NCBI GenBank assembly: GCA_900128395.1 | Contig: LT649493.1 | Coordinates: 1 to 23,226, forward strand | Length of the DNA stretch: 23,226 nt | Direction of reading: 5' to 3' | DNA from: Stramenopiles sp. TOSAG23-2 | Taxonomy: Eukaryota; Sar | Shown: positions 1 through 8,600 of the stretch, piece after piece | How the letters are laid out: the number at the start of each line of letters is the position of its first letter | Numbering within the stretch: the stretch's first letter is position 1 | Made by a program: the position numbers and the translations under genes | Notes under the pieces: model-generated | The model's input: the letters and a program-made list of their open reading frames with translations, nothing else | What the model was told of the DNA's origin: nothing | Database searches by the model: none

Positions 1-445
1 CCAAGTTGGGGCAGTTTTACGGCCTATCTCCATGCTAATTTTAAAAAAAAAAGTCCAAATGGAACGCTTAGTGCTGTATACCTGCTATTTTGATAGGTCT
101 CCGTTTATAAACTAACAGCCTACTTGAGTGTAAGACATGAGCTGGCTTACCTCACACTCATACGAAGTGACGCTTCTCTTGTTTCTATTTTATATGTATT
201 CTTAGAGTAATTATAGTTCCTAAAGATAGTATTATATCTATGTATCATTTTCCATTATATTATGTCTATTTATTTCATTATTATTATTCTTTCTAGTACC
301 TTAATTATTACATATTATTTAAATTATTATTAGTTATATTTAGTTAGTAATTTTAAGTGATTCATAATTTTTAACTTATCAATTGTTGTTTTATAGTAAG
401 AACCTATTCGTAAGAATGTTTTGGGAAAAAGGATCACTGTGCTAT
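1..445. other. non-coding region at window edge
   Basis: I see no convincing coding frame here. The first 180 bases are less AT-rich than the rest and hold an imperfect inverted repeat (122-134 against 146-168, paired blocks ACTT/AAGT, GAGTGT/ACACTC and AAG/CTT). Bases 180-420 are almost pure A and T. On the minus strand a GAGGTAAGC string near 148-156 resembles a splice donor, so this could be the edge of a gene lying outside the window, but the adjoining frame is too short to judge. Confidence 0.4.
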
Positions 446-742
446 TTACCCTATTATTATTGGTAATTGGTAATTCCGCAAAGGACCACACAAAACATAT
501 ACTTGGCCATTCACATCTGCAGCATAATGTCCTTGTTTTAGTTTATACACATTGCCGCATCCAGTTGTTGCTGGGACTCCTTTCATCAAATATCCGCTGT
601 TGGCACTGCCTTTACAGTTTGCAACTGCAATTGTATCAAATTCTCGTACGGAAATATTTTTTGGTTCTTCAACAACATCATAGCAATATTGAATTAATGT
701 AGCCTTTTTTCCACAAACATTGTTTATATACAACAGAATCAT
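446..742 (-). CDS. small, probably secreted protein of unknown function
   Basis: A minus-strand frame of 98 codons starts at the ATG at 742 and ends with TAA at 446-448. The start gives a short hydrophobic N-terminus (MILLYINNV) followed by a soluble domain with several cysteines, including CKGSANSGYL and a C-terminal YVLCG. I do not recognise a family. The frame stays open upstream of the ATG to a TGA near 775, and that stretch is also hydrophobic (FVSILF), so the true signal peptide may be longer and come from an upstream exon. No TCTAAC branch-site motif, present in the four clear introns here, lies just upstream, so the ATG at 742 is kept. The opposite-strand frame at 421-702 is treated as a shadow because it has no domain character. 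The upstream spacer is shared with the plus-strand gene at 1314. Confidence 0.5.
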   Translation of the reverse strand: MILLYINNVCGKKATLIQYCYDVVEEPKNISVREFDTIAVANCKGSANSGYLMKGVPATTGCGNVYKLKQGHYAADVNGQVYVLCGPLRNYQLPIIIG

Positions 743-1313
743 AAACAATATAGATACAAATTGTATCTCTCAGAACAACAAGAGAATTATAATAAAAATG
801 AATACAAGAGTTTAGTCTGTGAAGACATAAACTATAACATCTTGAACAAAGATGAATGATTTACCAAATGTAATAAGCGAAACTGCTTTGCATTGTAATA
901 AACTGAGTATAAAAATATAAAATTACAGTTAAATTAGAGTTTATGAATAAGAAAATATCGTAAATCTAACTTTCAAAACATGAACTATTTGTATGAAAAT
1001 TTAAGTATAAAATGCAGAAAATTGTAGCTGCCTATGAACCATAAAAGGCAAGTGATAGTAGTTTAATTATAAATTAATAGTAGTCAATCCTGTACGTATA
1101 TTTCGTAAGCGTATTCAATCGTAATCCTCCCACATCGTTAAACATAGTATTTTAGTTGATGATGTTACAATGTTGTTATTATTATTAGCGAAAAAAATGA
1201 AAAACGTTATTACTTCTTTGAAAATTAAAAATATTTAAACTAGAATACGTAGTAACACATAACTACAAAAAGAAAAGTGATAAGAAAAACAATCAAATAG
1301 CAACAACAAAACC
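743..1313. other. divergent intergenic region, AT-rich
   Basis: This 571-base spacer lies between the divergent genes starting at 742 (minus) and 1314 (plus), so it should hold both promoters. It is strongly AT-rich and I found no coding frame, RNA gene or clear motif. A-rich sequence (AACAAAACC) directly precedes the ATG at 1314, which is a typical start context in AT-rich protists. Confidence 0.5.
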
Positions 1314-2531
1314 ATGGCTAGTAATGCATATAATAATCATATGAATAACCCAAGGCCACCGCCTGGTGCGTTGAAATTGTTGAAAAAAAAATTAAAGAGA
1401 AAAAAAACATTTTCACCATCACCGAAATTAACAACTTCCACTGTAAATGTACAAAGTTATAATAATAACAATAGCAGTAACGAAATCTCCAATAAAATAT
1501 CAGAAGATATCTTTCAAAAACCAAAAATGTCGGAATTAGACCAATTGCATATGGCTGGGGATAATAAATTTGGTAGACCAAGAGGTTATGTCCCACCAAT
1601 TCAACAAAGACAACCTATTCAACAACGACAAAAACAACCACAAAATAAAAGTAATTATGTTCCATCTATTCAACATCGACAACAACAAAGTAATTGCAAC
1701 TATGCTCCACATATTCAACAACGGCAACAACAACGAACACAATATAACCAACAACAAAATACTTATGCTCCACCTGTTCAACAGAAACAACAACATCGAA
1801 CACAATGTAACCAACTACAAAGTAGTTATGCTCCACTTATCCAACAAAAACATAAAAAACGGCCACAATATCGTCAACAAATACATGCTTCGTCTTTTAC
1901 CAATGCTAACAATCAAAATAATAAGGACACGTATAATCAAAACAACAGTAGTATGAATAATTATAATGATGATACCAATGTCACCACCCAAGAAAAAAAA
2001 AGTCCACCACCAAATGTAGTATTTAAAGACAAACTTGAAGTCTGTTGGACTTGTAATCATTGTAAACGTGAATGTATCCCTGTACGTGGTGAAAGTCGTT
2101 GTCTATGTGGTCATCGTTACAAAGAACATAAAGGAAAAAATTTTAGTTGTACACACCGAGGATGTAAATGCAACAAATTTTTCTTTGTTGTTGCTGAAGG
2201 AGCATGGGTATTAAGATGTCGTTGTAAACATAAACATACTGACCATGACCCGGTCACAAAAATGTGCAAAAAAAGAAATTGCAAAAATTGCACCGGTTTT
2301 GATTCGCCGTGGGTTTGTAATTGCGGTCATCCATGGAGTGAACATACACAAGGTACTAAAGTTCGAAAAATGGTTGTTGTTGATGGTAGAGAAATGCCTG
2401 CTTCGATGTTTGCAGCTATGATGGGTATGGATGATGAAGGAGGCATTGCACCTGAAATCAACAATGTCCAACGCGATCCAAATTTTGGCAAACAAATGTA
2501 TGGTAATATGAGAAATAACAATCAATTTTAA
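1314..2531 (+). CDS. FAM221-family cysteine/histidine-rich protein with Gln-rich repeats
   Basis: This single-exon gene encodes 405 residues and starts in a good context (ACCATGG). Residues 1-40 are basic (KLLKKKLKRKK). Residues 91-190 are Gln-rich and carry repeats beginning at Tyr92, Tyr115, Tyr130, Tyr151 and Tyr172, of the form YxPxIQQ(R/K)Q; the last three are spaced exactly 21 residues. Residues 200-225 are Asn-rich. Residues 244-345 form a cysteine/histidine array: CWTCNHC, CLCGHRYKEH, CKCNKFF, CRCKHKHTDH and CNCGHPWSEH. Repeated CxCxHxxxxH-type units ending in GHPWSEHT are characteristic of the FAM221A/B family. The acidic/Gly C-terminus (DDEGG) and the Asn/Met tail are low complexity. 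Family members are known from many eukaryotes but have no defined biochemical role; the residues suggest zinc binding, which is inference. Family assignment is fairly secure, function is not. Confidence 0.8.
   Translation: MASNAYNNHMNNPRPPPGALKLLKKKLKRKKTFSPSPKLTTSTVNVQSYNNNNSSNEISNKISEDIFQKPKMSELDQLHMAGDNKFGRPRGYVPPIQQRQPIQQRQKQPQNKSNYVPSIQHRQQQSNCNYAPHIQQRQQQRTQYNQQQNTYAPPVQQKQQHRTQCNQLQSSYAPLIQQKHKKRPQYRQQIHASSFTNANNQNNKDTYNQNNSSMNNYNDDTNVTTQEKKSPPPNVVFKDKLEVCWTCNHCKRECIPVRGESRCLCGHRYKEHKGKNFSCTHRGCKCNKFFFVVAEGAWVLRCRCKHKHTDHDPVTKMCKKRNCKNCTGFDSPWVCNCGHPWSEHTQGTKVRKMVVVDGREMPASMFAAMMGMDDEGGIAPEINNVQRDPNFGKQMYGNMRNNNQF
1587..1884 (+). repeat. coding tandem repeats, about 63 bp period
   Basis: Within the FAM221-like gene, five related units begin at codons Tyr92, 115, 130, 151 and 172. 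The last three are exactly 63 bases apart. Each encodes a YAPxIQQ(K/R)QQ core followed by a TQYNQ-like spacer. The copies differ at many third positions, so the expansion is not recent. Confidence 0.7.
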
Positions 2532-2824
2532 AAATTTATGTGAAATTATATTATATTACATTTGGTAAAAATATGTATTAGTATTAGTGTTTGTTGTGTT
2601 ATGCTGTAAAAATTTTGCTTTTCTATTAATACCTGCTATTTTTTGTCTTATAATATATAATACCCTGTATATACACGACGTCTCTCGACAAAAAAATACG
2701 GTACTACTACAGTTTATTATGATAAAAAAGATATTTTTTATTAATTTATATATAGATACCACAGGTATAAAGATGAAGAAAGACGCAAAAGAAAAACAAC
2801 AAAGATCCAATTATTAATAATACA
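2532..2824. other. intergenic spacer between two plus-strand genes
   Basis: 293 bases between the stop of the FAM221-like gene and the next start. It should hold the 3' end of the first gene and the promoter of the second. Short frames on both strands here (2587-2817 plus, 2556-2810 minus) are composed of AT-driven hydrophobic and Lys/Ile codons and look spurious. Confidence 0.45.
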
Positions 2825-3535
2825 ATGAAATTAATAGTAATCTTAGCAACGTTGACAATATTAATTGCAACAACTGCTGCTGCTACTACCTCCCCCAATG
2901 TAGTTGATACGTTTTGCAGTGACATTGTAGAAACACTTAAAATCAATGGAAAAGTGGAGCGAACAGATTCTTTTAAACTTTGCATGGATGTAAAAAGTTT
3001 AAGTTGGAGAAGGGATGATGTTGTTGGAGATATGACAAGATCACAAATATTTGCTAATAGTAATAACATGGTTTATGAAGTATTTTTTGATGATAAAATG
3101 AAAGCAATTAATTGCACTTCCATACCTCCACGTTCACCAACAACAGCAAATGATTTACCTTTCCGCTTTGCACAACTTGACGCTCTTGCGTCATTAAATG
3201 CTACAACTAAGGTTGACGGAGTAGAAGCTCTTGATTATCGCCATATGCGACCTGCAAAGAAAGTTGGTCCAGGACTTTTACCAGCAGAAGATATGAATTG
3301 GTTAATATCGAAAGAAGTTACAGACAATGCACAAGATTTATTGCAAACTAGTTGTGTTGAAACTGTGAAAGGTGAAGGAACAAGTGATGGCATCAGGAAT
3401 TTTCAAAAGAAATATACTCGGGATATCCCAACTGGTACATTTGAAGTTCCACAAGGTGTTAAATGTGTTCCAGCAAAACCTCCTAAAATGGGAGAGAAAT
3501 CGTACAGCGACGCACGATTCAATCTTGAATTTTAA
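2825..3535 (+). CDS. secreted protein of unknown function, possibly LolA/ependymin-like fold
   Basis: This single-exon gene encodes 236 residues. The N-terminus is a textbook signal peptide: MK, then LIVILATLTILIATTAAA with a small-residue cleavage region near residue 20. The mature part has four to five cysteines (FCSD, KLCMD, INCTS, SCVET, KCVPA) and N-glycosylation sequons at INCTS and LNATT. The order of elements is a strand-rich N-terminal half, a central TKVDGVEAL block with DYRHM, and a final GTFEVPQGVKCVPA. This recalls secreted ependymin/LolA-like lipid-binding proteins, whose last strand often ends in a proline followed by a cysteine. That resemblance is weak and inferred by eye. 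I would annotate it as a secreted protein without a function. It follows the FAM221-like gene on the same strand but with its own spacer. Confidence 0.7.
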   Translation: MKLIVILATLTILIATTAAATTSPNVVDTFCSDIVETLKINGKVERTDSFKLCMDVKSLSWRRDDVVGDMTRSQIFANSNNMVYEVFFDDKMKAINCTSIPPRSPTTANDLPFRFAQLDALASLNATTKVDGVEALDYRHMRPAKKVGPGLLPAEDMNWLISKEVTDNAQDLLQTSCVETVKGEGTSDGIRNFQKKYTRDIPTGTFEVPQGVKCVPAKPPKMGEKSYSDARFNLEF

Positions 3536-3641
3536 AATTATAAATGTGTGGTATATCATTAAATCAATTTGCTAAAAAAAAATATTTTTAGATACAATGA
3601 TATGCCACATATTAATAATATTTTTATAACCTTTTTTTATT

Positions 3642-5097
3642 TTATTCACCATTTCTATATTGTGATTTAACTTGGGACACTATCCGATCAGCATAATCTA
3701 ACACCGATTCTCTGGTTTTTCTATACATCGTAGGACGTATTTTATGTTTCAAACTTACAATTGGTGGTGCAAATTTTAGATAATGATGCTCTGAACTAGT
3801 ATCTAATTCTTCACGTTGCCTCATACTATCGTCTAAATGTGCGCGTCTATTATGCATCAATTCATGATGTGAATTTTGCACAGAATATAAAAATTTCAAT
3901 GCATTTGGCCTCAAAAACATTTTTAATTTTTTAACATCCTTGGTTGTGGATATGGGTTTGTAGTTCCAGGAAATGTTACTTTCATATTAAAAACTCTATT
4001 ACAAGCAGCACGCGCTTCAACAAAATTTCCTGCGCAAAACTGTGTGGTAAACTGTGCAGCAAATATGAACTGCTTACTTTCAGCTTTTTGGTCTATTAGT
4101 GCCTCACTATCAAATTGAACATTTTCTAGTCGAGTCAAATACCGTTTAGCCAACTCCATGTTTGCCAGTGAAATTGCAGCCACATTCAACTGTTGATAAT
4201 TAAGCACTTCATACCAAGAATATTTGATGTTGCCTCTAATCAACTCCACAGCATCTTCTGTGGCTTGAAAGGATTTTTTTACCATTTCAGGAGCAATCAT
4301 AGGGTACCATATGTGTGGAAAAGTCACGGCCTGTACACGGTAGTGCGCTTTTAATCGCGAGTCTTCACTGAGTATAAGAAGTCTTCGATACACTTTTTGC
4401 AATGCCAGGTAAAGATAAGAAAACTATGACCACTCGTCGTCTTTCATTTGCAAATGTTGAACTTCCTTTAGCTTTAACAATTGGTGGTATATATGCAGAT
4501 GCAACGTCAGTGCATACTGAACATTCTGAAACATATTTATCAGCAATAGTGGCACGTTTTGATGCTCTTCGTTTGACGACACTTGGATCTTCTTCTTCCA
4601 TGTTGAAATCAACATCTGCGTGTTTGGTATCCCGTGTAATTACCATGCCACCATAGACCATGATTTGGCCTGCTTTTGAACGATCCAACAACGAGCCAGC
4701 CATTTTAATTGGCCGACCTGCGATTAAAAACCATCTTTCCTTTGATCTTTCAAACTCAGCACGGGTCATAGATGCCTCATCCGCTTTTTTCATTCGTTGC
4801 CTTGCGCTATTAGACCTTGGTGAAGAACCTCTTAATTCTTTTAAATGTATACGCTGAACTGGCGCAGCACATGCCAAACCACCGTGTAAATCTAGTAAAG
4901 GATTTGCCATTTTAATGGCATGTAACATATCAATACTACATTTTTTTCCACGTGTAAAAACACCTTCACCACCATCATCATTTTCCACTTCTTCCTCCAG
5001 CTGTGTAAACATGCATATAACGCAATCTCCTGCAATTTTTACCACTTCGCCTTGATATTTGTGAACAACATTTACTAATACAGATATTGCACTAGAT
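3642..5097 (-). pseudogene. soluble-adenylyl-cyclase-like remnant (class III), truncated and frameshifted
   Basis: The minus strand reads through a class III cyclase C1 domain from its middle: a helix at about 5097-5050, then VVKIAGDCVICMF (near 5045), CSIDMLHAI, LHGGLACAAPVQRIHL and ERWFLIAGRPIKMAGSLL with GQIMVYGG. After a linker, ERRRVVIVFLSLPGI (about 4437-4395) matches the first strand of a second cyclase domain. Tandem C1-C2 order is the layout of soluble adenylyl cyclase (ADCY10-type), which makes cAMP. The frame then breaks near 4400, and the next frame (4402-3923) reads helical TPR-like sequence such as ANMELAKRYLTRL, typical of the far C-terminal region. A second frame change near 3925 leads to a final 92-codon stretch ending at the TAA at 3642. 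Missing are the C1 start with its metal-binding aspartate, nearly all of C2 and the ATPase module. A 41-bp intron (phase-consistent, GTAACA...CAAG) could explain the second break, but it lacks the TCTAAC motif and is half the usual size. A decayed or rearranged copy is the simplest reading. Confidence 0.6.
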
Positions 5098-5279
5098 ATG
5101 AAGGCAAATCGTCAAAAGTATTGACAGACGAAGAAAAGGAATTGACTGAGCATCGAATTACTGTTGCAGTTGAACTTTTAAAAGGAAAACGATACCCAGA
5201 AGAGAAAATCCGACTTGCTTTATCAAGTAAAGGTTTTTCCGACGACGAAATTGATGAAGTTTTAAGGCAAATATTGTGA
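5084..5279 (+). pseudogene. orphan gene tail (60-codon terminal exon-like fragment)
   Basis: From 5097 to the TGA at 5277-5279 the plus strand encodes a protein-like stretch containing LTDEEKELTEHRITVAVELL, KGKRYPEEKIRLALSSKGF and SDDEIDEVLRQIL. Its balanced charged, helical composition is unlike the AT-driven frames around it. There is no start codon: an in-frame TAA lies at 5076-5078. Possible splice acceptors are CAG at 5081-5083 and TAG at 5093-5095, but no TCTAAC motif lies 28-39 bases upstream as in the clear introns. No compatible plus-strand upstream exon is visible, because the cyclase remnant occupies the other strand immediately to the left. The (I/L)xxxLxxKGFSxxxIxxxL pattern faintly recalls RecX-type three-helix units, but I would not name it. 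It is either the last exon of a gene whose intron contains the cyclase remnant or, more likely, a stranded fragment. Confidence 0.4.
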
Positions 5280-5687
5280 AAAAATATTTTGTTATATTTT
5301 TTAATAAAAATAAGATTTACGAATGTAAATATTGAGGTTATCATTTTTTTAATAAGCTGTCTAATATAAAATGTTCTCTTACTCGTATATAAATAAGAGA
5401 ATTTTTTATATATATTAATCAAAATAAGAGAATTTTTTATATTATGATTTAATGTATATATATATAGACAGATGAACAATCTTTTGAATACTAAATTTTA
5501 ATTTTTACTAAACTTTATAAATCATTTTTGATTTGAGATGTTAATGAACGGGAGTAAAAGAAATTTATGATATATAATATATATATATGATATGAGTAAG
5601 AGAACATTTTTAATATATAATCATGGTATATATATATATATATAGAATTCGTACTTCGTATGATAATGTATTTTTTATTATATTTTT
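5280..5687. other. AT-rich intergenic region with TA repeats
   Basis: 408 bases downstream of both the orphan tail and the ABCC-type gene. It is almost entirely A and T, with TA-rich runs near 5452-5466, 5571-5590 and 5625-5645 and two similar AAGAGAATTTTTTATA segments (about 5395-5410 and 5426-5441). The minus-strand frame across it (5075-5479) is low-complexity and not credible. I see no gene. Confidence 0.5.
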
Positions 5688-8600
5688 TTACATTGCCAAC
5701 AATTCTTCATATGTCTTCCCAGTAGCTTCTACCAATCGCTTGAATGGACCACGACCATCTTCACCTTTCTTGTTCAACAGGTCAATTGGTTTACCCTCCT
5801 CAATCACTTTACCACCACCCATGACAATAATATTATCACATGTTATAACCGTCTCTAGTCTATGTGCAATCACAAGCACAGTGCAACCTTTAAATTGTTC
5901 TTTTAAAATTTTTTGCATAAAACGATCGGTTTCTAAATCCAGTGCACTTGTAGCTTCATCCAATATTAATAATTTAGGCTGCCGTAACATGGCTCTTGCC
6001 AAGCATATTAATTGGCGTGTTCCAACACTTAAGTTGCTACCATTTTCAGCAATCATTGTCTTTAATATGGTTTGTCGATTCATATTCTTCTTACTTTCTG
6101 ATATTGGTGCACCAGCAGCAGAAGAAAGTTGTTCCATCATTTTATCAAGCTTCGTTTTTGTTAAGACATCCCAGATTTCTGCATCGCTATACTCATTGAA
6201 TGGGTCTAAATTCATTCTTGTCGTATCTGAAAATAAAAGAGGATTTTGTGGAACCTGCAGTGAGCGTTGTGTATAAAGAAGTATGGTATGTTAGAAGAGA
6301 TTTTTTCTACTAGTATTATAGATTTATGGGAATAAAGAAAAATGTAACTTACAATACTTAATTTGCGCCTAACATCCATTAATCCTAATTTTTGAATATC
6401 TACACCATCGATTAGGATTTTCCCAGACTCAATTTCAAATAGTCTGAATAAAGCAACTGCTAATGTACTTTTTCCTGCACCAGTTCGTCCCACTACGCCA
6501 GTGGATGTACCTTTATTTACTTTAAAAGTTGCATTTTTCAATGCCAAAGGCAAGTCTTTTCTGTATCGTAAGCACACATCCATAAACTGCACTTCCCCAT
6601 ATAATGGCCATTCATTTGAATTTTTTTTATTAAACGGTTCGACTACATATCTTGCAGCTTCCTGATCCATATCACAATATTCCCCAATTCGCTCCACAGA
6701 GGTTAAAAAGGCTTCTGATTCTGCTATTAAATATACCCAACCACCTAAATAAAAATTGATAATGATAGCAAAATTTATTACTAATCCAGCAATACCAGCA
6801 TTTGATGTTGTAAAGGAACAGACCAAACATGCAGTAAATGCGATTGCCGCGCCACAAAATTGAACTCTAATATGTTGCCAATATCCCATTTCTTTCATCA
6901 ACAATTCGCATCGACTGAATCCATCAAAATTTTTCCTAAGTAATTGTAAATTAAAATAAATATTCATTGGAATGTTAGAAACATTATTTACATCAACTAT
7001 TATATATGTATATATAACCCAAAATACTTACAAGAATAATAACTCATATTTCTTCTCCATTTGAAATGCGCGAATGATTTCCCTTCCGCTTATTGCCTCG
7101 CTGATTAGGGATGACATTGGTGATTGAGATAATGATTGCAATCGTTTTGTTTCGCGATTATTTGCAGAATATACTTTTTGCATATTAAAATAAAATATAA
7201 AAATTGGTATCAATCCAATAATAGTGTATGGAGCAAGGATGCACATTGTCAGCACGATTCCAATTATATGACTTAAACATAACCATGCATGTTCTAAGAA
7301 GTGTGGTAGCATAACTTCAATGTCAAAAAAATCACCAGCAAAACGTTGTATAATACGCCCAGCAGGGTTTACATCAAAGAACAGCACAGGTGCTGAAATC
7401 ACGGATTGTAAAATGCTATCATGGAATACGGTTGCAGCTCTTACCGTTCCAAAAGCAAAAATTGTAACTCTTACAACATTTGTAAACGCATTACATAATG
7501 CTAAGAAACCATAAATATGCAATGATTTACCTTCATCATATGTAAGCCACCAATCGCTGGTAGCAAAGCTAGCTTCAATTAATATCGAAGCTATTATAAT
7601 TGGCCCAAAATATTTCCATCCTCCAAAAGCAGTAAAATAACGAATCCATGTTTTAAACGTTACCATACCTTTCTCTCGATGCTCATCTACGATTAATTTT
7701 TTTCCAGCTGCAATTGTTTTTGTGTCCTTTTGTTTTTTTATGCGAATATTCACATTTTGTACATTTGTTACCTCTTTTTGTTCCTTTGTAGTAGCAAGAG
7801 TAGTAGTAGTAGTAGTAGTAGTAGTACATATCGATAATGTTGTTGAATCATTTTTTTTGTCATCTTTTGATGTTTGTTTTACTTCTTCTGTCCCTTTTTC
7901 TACATCCATATCTTGTGTCACAACATAATTGTTTATCATTTCATTTCCATTCTTTTTCAATTCATCGTACGTCCCACTTTCAATGATGGAACCTTCCTTC
8001 ATGACAAAAACACTAGAGCAATCTTGTAATAAATGCAAATAATGAGTAACTAATAAAATGGTTTTCTCTTTTAAAATACCAAGTATTAATTTTTCAAAGA
8101 CTTGTTTTGCAACTGATACATCCAATGCACTAAATGCATCATCAAAAACCATAATTTGGGCGGAGGAGTATGCACATCGTGCTAAAGCTAATCTTTGTTT
8201 CTGTCCTCCACTAAGATTCACTCCTTTTTCACCTATTTCCGTCTCATCTCCTGCTGGAAAAGTATTGATATCAATCAATAAACCACATGCATCAAGAACT
8301 TGATTATATTTCATTTTATTATATGTTTCTCCAAACAAAATGTTGTCCCGTATTGTTGCATTCATTATCCATGCTTGCTGCGGTGCATATGCAACAGTCC
8401 CATTAACTTTTATTTTTCCATTGTAAACTGTTGCGTCTCTCAATATGGTACTTAACAGTGTTGATTTGCCGCTTCCAACTTTTCCAATAATTCCATATAA
8501 TCCAGGCCCATCAATGTTAATATTTATATTCTTTAGAACAGCATCATCATCATTATCTTCGCATACAGAACCATTTATTTCGTTCCATCCTGACATTAAA

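Noticed and set aside
122-168. Imperfect hairpin near the left edge
   Set aside because: The arms are interrupted and no other copy or gene context supports a function.
421-702. 93-codon plus-strand frame
   Set aside because: It overlaps the minus-strand secreted-protein frame, starts from a non-ATG codon, and its Leu/His-rich composition looks like antisense noise.
2556-2817. Short frames on both strands between the FAM221-like and secreted-protein genes
   Set aside because: Low-complexity AT-driven frames overlapping each other, with no start context or domain.
3924-3964. 41-bp intron in the cyclase remnant
   Set aside because: It would restore the frame, but it lacks GTAAGT and TCTAAC and is half the size of the other four introns, so a frameshift is more likely. 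It stays possible.
4402-4857. Plus-strand frames antisense to the cyclase remnant
   Set aside because: The opposite strand carries clear class III cyclase motifs; these frames have no domain character.
5623-6276. 217-codon plus-strand frame
   Set aside because: Antisense to exon 3 of the ABCC gene, where the minus strand encodes an intact NBD2.
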